Source: Nonlabens sp. Ci31 (GTDB taxonomy: Bacteria; Bacteroidota; Bacteroidia; Flavobacteriales; Flavobacteriaceae). From it: a stretch of DNA of 64,000 nucleotides. Positions 47,166 to 55,911 of the stretch are shown here, piece after piece. The stretch's first letter is position 1; each line of letters starts with the position of its first letter. Under the pieces are notes generated by a model. The model saw only the letters and a program-made list of their open reading frames with translations, had not been told where the DNA came from and searched no databases. The stretch covers positions 1,240,001 through 1,304,000 of the forward strand of contig NZ_CP043633.1 of NCBI RefSeq assembly GCF_012974865.1, read 5' to 3'. The translations under genes and the position numbers were made by a program.

Positions 47166-47432
47166 AGTTCTGCTTTACGTTACTAACGCCAAAGATAAGT
47201 AAATTATTTCAATGTTTGCAGAATTTTTTTTCAAATGTTGCCTAACGGTTTATGTATAAGAATAGTAGGGCGGAAAAAAAGCGACTACCATTCGGTTAAA
47301 CACAAGCCGAATTTTTAAATTTTACTGATTATTTTATTTTTGGCAATTCGTCAAATTTAAAAATTAGGCGAATTGCCAAAAATGCCTGAACCCTTTGTGT
47401 TAGCAACGACCCGCATTACGTATAGCCATTGT

Positions 47433-49292
47433 GTGTGCCCAGTATGGGCATCTTTACCTTACTGTAAAGTAAGTTATTAATCTATAGGGTGCAAGTCCCT
47501 TATGCGCTGGAGTAACGTCTGGAAGCATTAGTAAGTCGCAAGGGTGGTAATCGTGAGGTTACATCTGAAGAAAGCGAGACTACAAAACTCGGTACTGACG
47601 AACAGAAACCGTATACAGAGGCATATTTACTTGGGTAAGCAAGCACATCATTGTAACGCCCTAAGAGTACCAAAAGGGTAAGTATGTAGATACGGCAGGA
47701 ATTGAGTGAAAGAAGATGCCATTACCTGGGGAGGTCTCCATAACCACGAGCTGGCATAATGGAGAAGTCAGCAGAAGTCATAGTACCTACAGGAAACGAG
47801 TTGCCATCAGATAGGCATAGGTCTCACCATTAGGGAAGGACGGAACATTAAATCAAGTTGAAATTCGATTAGGAGGCTTTGCTAGCCTAATCTTAAGCCA
47901 ACAGAAGTAAACATTTTTTTTTATTTATTTTATGATTGCAGCAGTATTAAAAGCCAGTAACCTTTATAAAGCAGCGCACAAAGTGATGCAAAATAAAGGC
48001 GCGAGTGGAGTAGACGGTATGCTGGTTTCAAAATTGCCCTTATATATACGGGCAAATCGAGACCGAATAAGCACGTCTATCCACACCAATGGCTATATAC
48101 CTGAAGCAATTTTAGGAGTATCCATACCCAAAAAGAAGGGCAAACCCCGTCTTTTAGGTATCCCCACCGTAGTAGACAGGTGTTTACAGCAGGCAGTAAG
48201 CCAGATACTAATGATCAAGTTCGAATATGAATTCGAGCCATTTAGCTATGGTTTTCGCCCTAAAAAGAATACCCAAAAAGCGGTATTACAAGCACAGGAA
48301 TACATCAATGATGGCTTCCAAGACATTGTAGATATCGACTTAAAGGGATTCTTTGATGAAGTAGATCACAGTCTATTACTACAACTAGTCTACAACAAGG
48401 TAGATTGTCCAGTAACCCTGCGATTAATCCGCAAATGGTTACGAGCGCCCATACTTATAAAAGGTCGCTTAGTCAAACGACGAAAAGGTATTCCACAAGG
48501 AAGTCCATTAAGTCCTTTATTATCTAATATCATGTTAGATGTTTTAGATAAATTTCTTAGCAATCAAGGTCTTCGTTATTTGCGTTATGCAGACGATTTT
48601 AGTATTTACACAAAATCTAAAACAACCGCAAAGCAAGTAGGAAACGAGCTGTATAATTTTCTCAAAGAAAAACTGCACCTACCTATAAACCGAGCAAAAA
48701 GCGGGATACGTCGACCAGTAAATTTTGAACTGCTAGGGCATGGCTTTGTACCCATTTATAAGAAAGGTGTAAAAGGACAGTATCAACTTGTAGTAAGCAA
48801 AAGTGGATGGGAAAAATTCAAACGGAATCTAAAACTTTTAACCAAGAAAACCAATCCAGTATCGGTATCAGAACGATTAAGCAGACTCACACAAGTGTGT
48901 AGGGGATGGCTTAACAATTATCGGTTAACAAACATTTATACAAAGCTTAAAAAGCTAGATGAATGGCTGCGCAACCGTCTGCGATACTGCATCTGGCATC
49001 ATTGGAAGAAAGCAGACAGGAAACGCAAGAATTTAATATGTTTAGGAATAGAAAAAGGTCAGGCGTATGCTTGGAGTAGAACCCGAATGGGAGGCTGGGC
49101 AGTAGCTCAAAGCCCTATACTAGGTACTACAATTACCCTATCTAGATTAAAACGAAAAGGCTACAAACCTATGATAGATTATCTGAATAGAACGCAAACT
49201 TCGATTTTTTGAACCGCCGTATACGAGACCCGTATGTACGGTGGTGTGAGAGGCGCACTGGCAGTTATTTCACTGTCAGCCGTCTACTCGAT
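47433..49292 (+). mobile_element. Group II intron inserted in an attC core box
   Basis: 1860 nt, starting GTGTGCCC (consensus GUGYG) and ending CTACTCGAT. The RNA part before the frame is about 500 nt, and the tail holds a domain V-like hairpin (CCGCCGTATACG paired with CGTATGTACGGTGG) and a domain VI-like hairpin. Boundaries were set so that the flanks rejoin to CATTGT+TGTGCATA, which restores the consensus box. It is opposite in strand to the cassette genes, as known for attC-targeting class C introns. Confidence 0.85.
47932..49212 (+). CDS. Group II intron reverse transcriptase/maturase
   Basis: 426 residues. The reverse transcriptase motifs are RLLGIPTVVDRCLQQA, DIDLKGFFDEVDH, GIPQGSPLSPLLSNI and the catalytic LRYLRYADDFSIY. 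The maturase domain contains CRGWLNNYRLTNI. There is no HNH endonuclease domain, as in class C and some other bacterial introns. It is required for splicing and mobility of the intron that encodes it. Confidence 0.93.
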   Translation: MIAAVLKASNLYKAAHKVMQNKGASGVDGMLVSKLPLYIRANRDRISTSIHTNGYIPEAILGVSIPKKKGKPRLLGIPTVVDRCLQQAVSQILMIKFEYEFEPFSYGFRPKKNTQKAVLQAQEYINDGFQDIVDIDLKGFFDEVDHSLLLQLVYNKVDCPVTLRLIRKWLRAPILIKGRLVKRRKGIPQGSPLSPLLSNIMLDVLDKFLSNQGLRYLRYADDFSIYTKSKTTAKQVGNELYNFLKEKLHLPINRAKSGIRRPVNFELLGHGFVPIYKKGVKGQYQLVVSKSGWEKFKRNLKLLTKKTNPVSVSERLSRLTQVCRGWLNNYRLTNIYTKLKKLDEWLRNRLRYCIWHHWKKADRKRKNLICLGIEKGQAYAWSRTRMGGWAVAQSPILGTTITLSRLKRKGYKPMIDYLNRTQTSIF

Positions 49293-49304
49293 TGTGCATA
49301 GTCT

Positions 49305-50579
49305 TTATCTATCCCTAAACATATCTTCGTCAGGAATATCAAGGTGATTATCCCAAAATATGCTTAAAAAATCAGGTTTTTTTAAAATTTTTGCATTTTC
49401 AATACTTATTCTATCACTATTAAATGTGTATTGTGGATATTCCCATATTTCATATACAAGGTCTGTCGAAGTTCTACAATATGCACATTTTAAGCTCTCC
49501 TCCATTTTATGATGATTTTCAGTTCCCATTTGTCTTTCAGTACTTTCTATACACTCAAATTCATAATTTAAATTTTCTTCTGGAATTATAGTTTCATTTC
49601 CACAAAGCTCACATTCATAAATAAGTTCTCCTTTATTTCTGTTACTTATAACATTTGAAATTTCTTTGATTTTAGCATCTTCAAAATCAATTTTCAAAAG
49701 TTTTTTTGCAGTATAAATAAATTGAGATTGACTGTACATCCAAAACTCTTTTTTATTATTATCTCGAAATTCTTTTATCAACTCATTTCTAGGGCTTTGA
49801 ATTCTATTTCGTGTTTTTTTGTCTTTATAACACCAATCAATTTTTAAATCATTACAAATAAAAATAACATTCTTGTTTTGTTCTTTGGAATAAGATAAAA
49901 TCTGTTTCCAAACTATTAAATCTCCGAAAATCTGTGTGCCTATTTTTACTTTTTCGTCTTCATAACCAGGTGGAATTTTGAATTCGTATCTTAATTTCCC
50001 TTCCTTTACGATTTCCATAATTTCGGTGTGAGTGAGTTCTTCTCCAACTTTAAGATTATTTTCAAATGCTTTCAAAATGGTGTCATCATCATTTAAGGAC
50101 TTTATTTCAGTTTCTTGTTTTGTGATTTCAATTTTGATGTCTTTGTCAAACTTTATAATTTTTTCATCAATTTCTTTTGCGAAGAGAATGAACTCATCAA
50201 TACTTTCTTGAGGAAGAAATGGGTGTTTTTCTGGTTTTAAGGTTTCTTCTTTAATTTCTTTAGAAATTTTTAGAATTTGACTTTTAGCTAAAATTAAATC
50301 CTTTAACTTTTCCTCCTTAATTGGATTATAATTTTCTGTTATTGGTTTTTCAATTATACCCTTTCTATTTTTTAGATATTCAAATTGAACGTGAGATGGT
50401 ATCCATAATCTATCTTTAAGTTCTGGGAAAATGTTATTAAATATATCTTGTCGAGTTTCTTTCGGATATGAATAAAAGTCAATAAGAGCAGAAGTATCAA
50501 AAATGACTAATGAATCTTTCCAAAGTTCTTTTTCTTTTTCAGAACTCAATTCAAATTTTTCAAAACTTTTTCTATTCAT
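49305..50579 (-). CDS. PIN-like domain protein (PIN_8) with zinc ribbon
   Basis: 424 residues. The N-terminal PIN-like nuclease fold has acidic residues in LVIFDTSALIDFY (Asp near 28), a middle Asp/Glu region and GDLIVWKQIL plus VIFICNDLKIDW near the end of the domain. A long helical insert lies between. The C-terminus has zinc-binding pairs YECELCGNE and LKCAYCRTS. PIN_8 proteins are candidate RNases often found in defence regions. It is the sole gene of its cassette. Confidence 0.75.
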   Translation of the reverse strand: MNRKSFEKFELSSEKEKELWKDSLVIFDTSALIDFYSYPKETRQDIFNNIFPELKDRLWIPSHVQFEYLKNRKGIIEKPITENYNPIKEEKLKDLILAKSQILKISKEIKEETLKPEKHPFLPQESIDEFILFAKEIDEKIIKFDKDIKIEITKQETEIKSLNDDDTILKAFENNLKVGEELTHTEIMEIVKEGKLRYEFKIPPGYEDEKVKIGTQIFGDLIVWKQILSYSKEQNKNVIFICNDLKIDWCYKDKKTRNRIQSPRNELIKEFRDNNKKEFWMYSQSQFIYTAKKLLKIDFEDAKIKEISNVISNRNKGELIYECELCGNETIIPEENLNYEFECIESTERQMGTENHHKMEESLKCAYCRTSTDLVYEIWEYPQYTFNSDRISIENAKILKKPDFLSIFWDNHLDIPDEDMFRDR

Positions 50580-50598
50580 AAGAATGTTTTTTTTAGAT

Positions 50599-50800
50599 TA
50601 TGCACAACGTCTAGTATATGAAACGTAGCGTGAAAATAGACGCTAACTTTTCGGATTATACACGAGCCGAATTTTTAAATTTTTCTTATTATCTTTTTTT
50701 ATCAATAAGCCAAATTTAAAAATTTGGCGGTCTTCATAATCATACAAAAACCTTTAGAAAAGCCTATAATAGCTATGTTTTATATACATTGTTGCCATTA
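50599..50800 (-). repeat. attC-like element, long type (196 bp between cores)
   Basis: Left box TATGCACAAC, right box GTTGCCATTA. The outer arms GTATATGAAACGTAGCG and AGCTATGTTTTATATAC are complementary, and the inner arms are GCCGAATTTTTAAATTTTTC and GCCAAATTTAAAAATTTGGC. The right box repeats the start box of the cassette it closes (51545-51554). Confidence 0.88.
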
Positions 50801-50816
50801 GTACTTCGTTCTCAAT

Positions 50817-51119
50817 CTAAACGTCAAGCGATAATTTTAAACTTCCGCCTAATCCTTCTCGGATAATTCTCATCAGAGTAGAAAGTCGGATATCGCTAGC
50901 ATTATTTTCAATTCTAGAAATATAGTTTTTAGTTGTTCCAACTTTTTCAGCAAGCTGTTGTTGAGTTAAATGTTGTTTTTTCCTTGCCTCCTGAATTAAA
51001 ACACCAATTTTAAATGTCTCAAATTCTTCTTGGAATCTATCTCGGGATTCAGTTCCAACTTTTCCGTGTTGTTCGTCCAAATGGTCATCAAACGATGTGA
51101 TTCTTTTATCTGTTTTCAT
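50817..51119 (-). CDS. XRE-family antitoxin of a HigBA/RelBE-type pair
   Basis: 100 residues with a C-terminal helix-turn-helix (KKQHLTQQQLAEKVGTTKNY, ISRIENNASDIRLSTLMRI). Its start overlaps the toxin end by 14 nt, which is typical coupling. It neutralises the Gp49-like toxin and probably represses the cassette promoter. Confidence 0.88.
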   Translation of the reverse strand: MKTDKRITSFDDHLDEQHGKVGTESRDRFQEEFETFKIGVLIQEARKKQHLTQQQLAEKVGTTKNYISRIENNASDIRLSTLMRIIREGLGGSLKLSLDV

Positions 51120-51447
51120 AATATTCCTTTTTTAATCGTTCCGCTCTTTTAATTTCTTTCTTGGGTGTCTTTTGCGTTTTTTTTTGAAATCCGCTCAACA
51201 GAATTATTAAATTACCTTTGTCAAAAAAGCAGAAAATTCGGAATATTCCGTTTCCTGCTGAAATTCGCACTTCCCAAAGTCCGTCTGTATTCGTAAGATT
51301 TTTCAAGAATTTTTCTGGAACAATTCGAGTATTTCTCAAAACTAAAAGTGTCCAATCTATTTTCTTACGAACAACGAGCGATTGCTTTAAATAGAAATCC
51401 TTAAAGTGGTTTTCATAAAATCCGATGTCTCTTTTAAATTCGCTCAA
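51106..51447 (-). CDS. RelE/HigB-type toxin, phage Gp49-like
   Basis: 113 residues. LWEVRISAGNGIFRIFCFFDKG and IILLSGFQKKTQKTPKKEI are the hallmark of the Gp49-like HigB family of mRNA interferases. It forms a second toxin-antitoxin cassette, unrelated in sequence to the first. Confidence 0.88.
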   Translation of the reverse strand: MSEFKRDIGFYENHFKDFYLKQSLVVRKKIDWTLLVLRNTRIVPEKFLKNLTNTDGLWEVRISAGNGIFRIFCFFDKGNLIILLSGFQKKTQKTPKKEIKRAERLKKEYYENR

Positions 51448-51714
51448 TTAATTGGTCGTTAAATTCAGGGCAAAGTTACCTAAAAAGGCAACATTATCCA
51501 AATTTAGGAATGATTTTTAATCCGAAGATGGATTTTCCCTGTATTAATGGCAACGGTTATGTGTATGGTTAGTTGCGTGGTTAAGCAACTAATTTAGCAA
51601 ATAAATCACAGATAGAATATTCCGCAGGAATGTTCGTAAGTCGGCAGTGACCAAGCAATTAATTATACACGGCTTAAGTTTGATTTATATTAAAACACCT
51701 AGTTTTAGTTATTA

Positions 51715-51892
51715 ATCAGAAAGAACAAAGGAGAGAATTAAGGTTACTATATACGGTGAAGCTTCAGACTTCGACAACATTGATAATCCTCTCTCTTTTA
51801 CTACTTTAATTACGATCAGTTCTGTGAGACTTTAGATCTCGTTTTCAAGTCGATGTAATACCAGTAGCTGGTTCTTTCATAAATCAATTCTT
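51715..51892 (+). ncRNA. Candidate bridge RNA region of the IS110 element
   Basis: The left noncoding end contains complementary stretches, for example AAAGGAGAGAATTA (from about 51727) with TAATCCTCTCTCTTT (from about 51784). IS110-group elements are known to express a structured bridge RNA from this position that names target and donor. Exact ends and loops cannot be set by eye. Confidence 0.4.
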
Positions 51893-52861
51893 ATGAATAA
51901 ATATAAAGAAACTTATGGAGTTGACATCAGTAAAGATGTTTTTGATGTGCACGGCAGTAGTTCGGGGCACAATCAGTATAAAAACGATGCGACTGGCTTT
52001 AAGAAATTTCTTAAAGACTTACCTAAGGAATCCTTAGTAGTTATGGAAGCTACGGGCTATTATCATTATCGACTTGCTCAGTTTCTTTACAAAAATGAAG
52101 TGGTAGTCTCTGTTGTTAATCCTTTGTCTGTAAAGCGTTTTATACAAATGAAATTAGCAAAAGTTAAGACAGATAAAAGCGATGCAAAGATGATCTGTGA
52201 GTATGGAATAATTAACGAGGTTCCTTTGTATAATGCCTTAACAGATGTTCAGAGTGAATGTTTGCAATTATTTAGAACCCTAGATAATTATATAAAACAC
52301 CGCACTGCTACAAAGAATAAAATGCACGGAGAAGAGGTTTTAGGGATACCGTCAAAGTTCACATATCAATCTTTGAGAAGAACTAAGAAGTATTATGATA
52401 CCGAGATTAAAAAAATTGAAGCAAAGATTCTCTCCCTAGTAAAAGAGGAGCAGCAAGAACAGCTCACCTTGCTAACTTCTGTACCAGGAATAGGCCAGAA
52501 GACTGCTTTATTTTTAATCATCGTTACAGATGGTTTTTCTAAGTTTGAAACAGCCTCGCAGTTATGCAGCTATGTAGGCATTACACCAACGACAAGAGTC
52601 TCTGGCAGCAGTGTTAGAGGCAGGGCACGGATAAGTAAGGTTGGTAATAGAAAGCTTCGTAATCTATTGTTTTTATGTTCTTTTAATGCCTGTAAGTACA
52701 ACAAAGCGTGTCGAGAACTTTATGAGCGAATAGTGAACAAAGGTAAAAGCAAAAAACTAGCGCTAATTGCTGTTGCAAATAAGCTAATTAAACAGTGTTT
52801 CGCTATCGCAAAATCTGGAAGACCTTATGACGAAACTTACGTTTCTGTCTTGCCTAGATAA
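51893..52861 (+). CDS. IS110-family transposase
   Basis: 322 residues. The N-terminal RuvC-like DEDD domain has YGVDISKDVFDVHG, LVVMEATGYYHYRLA and KTDKSDAKMICEYG. The C-terminal Tnp20 domain has LTSVPGIGQKTALFLI, LCSYVGITPTTRVSGSSVRG (with the catalytic-type Ser) and KVGNRKLRNLLFL. It appears intact. Confidence 0.93.
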   Translation: MNKYKETYGVDISKDVFDVHGSSSGHNQYKNDATGFKKFLKDLPKESLVVMEATGYYHYRLAQFLYKNEVVVSVVNPLSVKRFIQMKLAKVKTDKSDAKMICEYGIINEVPLYNALTDVQSECLQLFRTLDNYIKHRTATKNKMHGEEVLGIPSKFTYQSLRRTKKYYDTEIKKIEAKILSLVKEEQQEQLTLLTSVPGIGQKTALFLIIVTDGFSKFETASQLCSYVGITPTTRVSGSSVRGRARISKVGNRKLRNLLFLCSFNACKYNKACRELYERIVNKGKSKKLALIAVANKLIKQCFAIAKSGRPYDETYVSVLPR

Positions 52862-52991
52862 TTAGAAAAATTTACAATAAAAAACTCAAAGAATCAATCA
52901 ATTGAATCTCTGAGTCTAGGATAATAGTGTCTCAAAATTAATGAAGAAAAAGGTTGTTTTTTACCTCAGTTCTTTGTTAGCAAATCGTTTT

Positions 52992-53639
52992 TTATTTTTC
53001 AATTTTAATAAATTCATATAATTCGGTGTCCTCTTTTAAGTCTTCCGTTTCATAAAAGTATTTATCTTCCCAAATATGAAATCCAAATCCGTTACTCTGC
53101 AAAAAAGCACGTAGATATTTATTTTCGATTTCAATTAGTAATCCAACATCAAGTAAATTCGCAAAGTTTAAATCAACATTTTTAGCTTCTTGTGATTTCG
53201 GATGGCAAATATATTCAGCTCCAACTCCTGTCGTTTTTGAAATTATTTCATCTAAAGGGTCTGATTTTCCTTTTATGAATGATTTTACTTTATGTCCAAT
53301 TCGGTTAGCAATTTTTTCAGGTTTCGTATAATTCCTAAAATCCGAAAAGTGCAGAAAAGTTCGCACAATATAAACGCTGTCAATCGGTTTGTTTTCGCAA
53401 ACAAGCTTTGAATGTTCGTCAGGAACATACTTTTCATTTTTACGAGTCAATTCAGCTATCAGAGCTTCATCAGATTTATTTTGAGATTTCGCCTCCTTAT
53501 CGGCACATTCCAATATCAAATGATAATTCCCATAGTCAAATACATAAAACACAAAATTGTACCATATTTTTTCAGGCGTATTATTTCGTAAATGACGAAT
53601 AAGTTCAATTTCAGTTTCTTTATAAATGTATTCTCTCAA
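52992..53639 (-). CDS. Cassette protein of unknown function
   Basis: 215 residues, soluble, with no signal peptide. It starts REYIYKETEIELIRHLRNNT and contains YHLILECADKEAKSQNKSDE. No family recognised. Its cassette is bounded by boxes at 53654-53662 (start) and 52976-52984 (end), which are exact complements over 9 nt. Confidence 0.6.
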   Translation of the reverse strand: MREYIYKETEIELIRHLRNNTPEKIWYNFVFYVFDYGNYHLILECADKEAKSQNKSDEALIAELTRKNEKYVPDEHSKLVCENKPIDSVYIVRTFLHFSDFRNYTKPEKIANRIGHKVKSFIKGKSDPLDEIISKTTGVGAEYICHPKSQEAKNVDLNFANLLDVGLLIEIENKYLRAFLQSNGFGFHIWEDKYFYETEDLKEDTELYEFIKIEK

Positions 53640-53653
53640 TTTTTTGTCAAATG

Positions 53654-53856
53654 TTTGCTAACGTTCGTGTATAAGAATAGTAGGGCTGAAAAAGAGCGCA
53701 AACCATTCGGTTGAACACAAGCCGAATTTTTAAATTTTACTATTTATTTTATTTTTGGGAAATCGTCAAATTTAAAAATTTGGCGACTTCGAAAAAGTGC
53801 ATTTACCATTGGGTTAAGCACTTATTGCCCTATTATTTTTATACGTTGTTGCCCAT
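53654..53856 (-). repeat. attC-like element, long type (199 bp between cores)
   Basis: Left box TTTGCTAAC, right box GTTGCCCATA. The outer arms are GTATAAGAATAGTAGGGC and GCCCTATTATTTTTATAC. The inner arms are GCCGAATTTTTAAATTTTAC and TCAAATTTAAAAATTTGGCG. Confidence 0.88.
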
Positions 53857-53917
53857 AGTTGAAATGCGTTCTGCTTTTACGTAAAGGTTAATATAATAAT
53901 TGCCCACAATCATTTTA

Positions 53918-54343
53918 TTAATCTTCGTATGTGAAAGTTCTTGGATTTGATGTTTCAGTATTTCCACTTCCATCTGTTGCAGTAAATATTACATTATAAG
54001 TTCCTGCATTTGTTGTTTCAAAACCATCCGATATTGTTAGGATAGTTTCATTATCTGGGTCATTGTTACTTCTTGTTTCTTCGAAAACCACAGTTCCATC
54101 GCTATTTAAAACTGTCAATGTCATAGTTTCCATTTTTACATTATCGACACCTTGCGCTGTTAAAATTGCTATTTCAGGACCTAAAAAATTTCCTTGGTCG
54201 GTTGAGTATGTTTGATTTAAATCTGGACTTTGTATTGAAATTGTCGGCGCAATTGTATCTGCGTTACCGTCGTCATCGCTTGAACAATTTGTAAATGTCA
54301 TTCCGATTGCTACTAAAGCACTTAAAAATATAGTTTTTTTCAT
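53918..54343 (-). CDS. Cassette lipoprotein with Ig-like fold
   Basis: 141 residues from the ATG at 54343 (another ATG at 54361 is possible). The lipoprotein signal KKTIFLSALVAIGMTFTNC is followed by SSDDDGNAD, typical of flavobacterial surface lipoproteins. The rest reads like one bacterial Ig-type beta-sandwich (APTISIQSPDLNQTYS, FTATDGSGNTETSNPRTFTY). It is a surface or periplasmic protein of unknown job. Confidence 0.65.
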   Translation of the reverse strand: MKKTIFLSALVAIGMTFTNCSSDDDGNADTIAPTISIQSPDLNQTYSTDQGNFLGPEIAILTAQGVDNVKMETMTLTVLNSDGTVVFEETRSNNDPDNETILTISDGFETTNAGTYNVIFTATDGSGNTETSNPRTFTYED

Positions 54344-54378
54344 TCGTTTATTTTTATTCATAATGGTTGTTATCAATT

Positions 54379-54579
54379 ATGGGCAACGATTAGTATAAGA
54401 AACGTAGGGCAATAAATAAGCACTATCGTTTCGGTTTATTACTTAGCTAAATATAAATATTTTGTCTTTTATTTTTTCTTCTATAAACGCTAAATTTTAT
54501 ATTTAGCGGACTTTGTAAATAGACACAAAACTTTCGGTTTAGCAAAAACGCCCTATGTTTTTTATACATTGTTGTGCTT
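54379..54579 (-). repeat. attC-like element, long type (197 bp between cores)
   Basis: Left box ATGGGCAAC, right box GTTGTGCTT. The outer arms GTATAAGAAACGTAGGGC and GCCCTATGTTTTTTATAC are complementary. The inner arms are GCTAAATATAAATATTTTG and CTAAATTTTATATTTAGCGG, diverged from the other elements. Confidence 0.86.
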
Positions 54580-54586
54580 TCGTACT

Positions 54587-55897
54587 TTATTTATGCACTG
54601 GTTTTTTATCTTTCAAACCCCAAGTTTTCCAAAGTTGAGCAAAAGGACAAAGGTCTTTTTCGTTTACTTTTTCCCAAGGCGCAGTTCTACAATTTGTATT
54701 TACCATTTCTTTTTCAGGACTAAGTTTACAAAAATCAATCATCGAACATTCTTTCTTCCCAAAGTAAACACTAAGGACTTCTTTAAAAACTAAAGTTTGG
54801 AACGGTCTATCATTTACATTTGATAGGTTTCTTGGTGGTACATATCCTCCTATATGTTTATTATTTGTAAAAAAAGGTGTTCCTAATTTACTAAAGACAT
54901 CATAGAATACATTACTTAAATTCCCATCTTCATCTAACAGTTTTGTTATAAAATCGGGATTATTAATTCTTATTTTTTGTGCTTCTTCAAGCACAAATTT
55001 TAACCATTCGAGAATATCTTGGAAAATAGGTGTATTTAAAGCATCAAAATATTGTGTGTATGTATTAGTTGAAGTTCTATTGAAAAGTGTTTCTACTGTA
55101 AAATTTCCCATCTCTCCATTGAATGTTAAATCTTTAAATGCGAACTCGTAAATTTCGGCACAATTCTTTGGTTTAAATGCCTTTTCTTTCATCTTTTTAA
55201 TTGTGTTGAAAAACATTTGAGCTGGATGAAATGACATTAGAGATGAGTCACATAGAGCGACAATAAATTTGTAGTTTGAACCAAAATCAGGGTATTCTGT
55301 TTTTATTATTTGTTCAGCTATCTGATAAGGAATATCAGGATGTCCATTATTTTCGAAATATTTATTTTGAATAGAATGGGCGATTTGCTCCTTTAAACAA
55401 GCATATCCAAAATAGAATGAATTTTGCTCCCTTCTTTGTGTGTCTAAGTAATGAACCTTATATCGTTCAGGTTTAATAATATTATTATCCTTGTCTTTTA
55501 TTTCAGTAGAGACCTTTTCATATCTTTCGTATTTAACATATGAAACTTCTTTCGATGCCCCTTTATATATTTCTTTTAGCTTTATTTTAGTTTGGGAATT
55601 AAATTCATTATCTATTGAAACAGGAACGTTAAAGTCGTTGTTTTTATCCCTTCTAATTTTCCAGTTAAAATCTTTAATAAAGTCAACGTAAAAATCTCCA
55701 AGTGTTAGTCCTGTCGTGGTTGTAATATCTTGTAAAAAATGAATGTATTCGTGTAGAAATGTAGATGCTTCTTTTTTATATTTTTCATCTTTAAAAATTT
55801 TATTTAAATCGCGAATATCATAATCAGTATTTACTCTCAAGTGCATAAAACCTGGCTCATAATAACCTAAAGTTTCATATTCGATATTATCTTCCAT
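54587..55897 (-). CDS. Cassette protein with HExxH motif
   Basis: 436 residues from the ATG at 55897; the longer frame to 55963 crosses the attC element and is rejected. STFLHEYIHFLQDITTTTG (near residue 46-64) carries a HEYIH motif as in zinc metallopeptidases. Whether it is a working zincin is unclear; no third ligand was identified. A cluster of Cys residues lies near the C-terminus (CSMIDFCK, NTNCRT, LCPFAQLW), which may bind metal. No family recognised. Confidence 0.6.
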   Translation of the reverse strand: MEDNIEYETLGYYEPGFMHLRVNTDYDIRDLNKIFKDEKYKKEASTFLHEYIHFLQDITTTTGLTLGDFYVDFIKDFNWKIRRDKNNDFNVPVSIDNEFNSQTKIKLKEIYKGASKEVSYVKYERYEKVSTEIKDKDNNIIKPERYKVHYLDTQRREQNSFYFGYACLKEQIAHSIQNKYFENNGHPDIPYQIAEQIIKTEYPDFGSNYKFIVALCDSSLMSFHPAQMFFNTIKKMKEKAFKPKNCAEIYEFAFKDLTFNGEMGNFTVETLFNRTSTNTYTQYFDALNTPIFQDILEWLKFVLEEAQKIRINNPDFITKLLDEDGNLSNVFYDVFSKLGTPFFTNNKHIGGYVPPRNLSNVNDRPFQTLVFKEVLSVYFGKKECSMIDFCKLSPEKEMVNTNCRTAPWEKVNEKDLCPFAQLWKTWGLKDKKPVHK

Positions 55898-55911
55898 TTT
55901 TTTTTGGGTAT

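Larger units (their letters stand above)
47237..49301 (-). repeat. attC-like element, long type, split by a group II intron
   Basis: Left box GTTGCCTAAC (47237-47246). The right box is reconstructed as GT (47431-47432) joined to TGTGCATA (49293-49300). Without the intron the element is about 198 bp, like its neighbours, and the centre has the paired AATTTTTAAATTTT and AAATTTAAAAATT arms. The right box equals the complement of the start box of its own cassette at 50599-50608. Confidence 0.85.
51672..52975 (+). mobile_element. IS110-family insertion sequence in an attC core
   Basis: Boundaries (about plus or minus 4 nt) were set by comparison with the intact short attC element. There is 220 nt of noncoding DNA before the transposase and 114 nt after. 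No terminal inverted repeats were seen, as usual for IS110. Insertion is next to the GTT core, as in IS1111-attC elements. Confidence 0.75.
51545..52984 (-). repeat. attC-like element, short type, split by an IS110-family element
   Basis: Left box TAATGGCAAC (51545-51554), right box GTTAGCAAA (52976-52984). The left part, through TTAATTATACAC (51670), matches the intact short element at 59137-59276. The remainder is displaced by about 1.3 kb of IS110 DNA, and only the right box survives beyond it. Both boxes match the neighbouring cassettes' boxes. Confidence 0.82.

Noticed and set aside
47431..47440. Intron 5' end at 47431 (GTGTGTGCCC)
   Set aside because: Both 47431 and 47433 give GTGTG, but only 47433 rejoins the exons to the expected GTTGTGCATA box.
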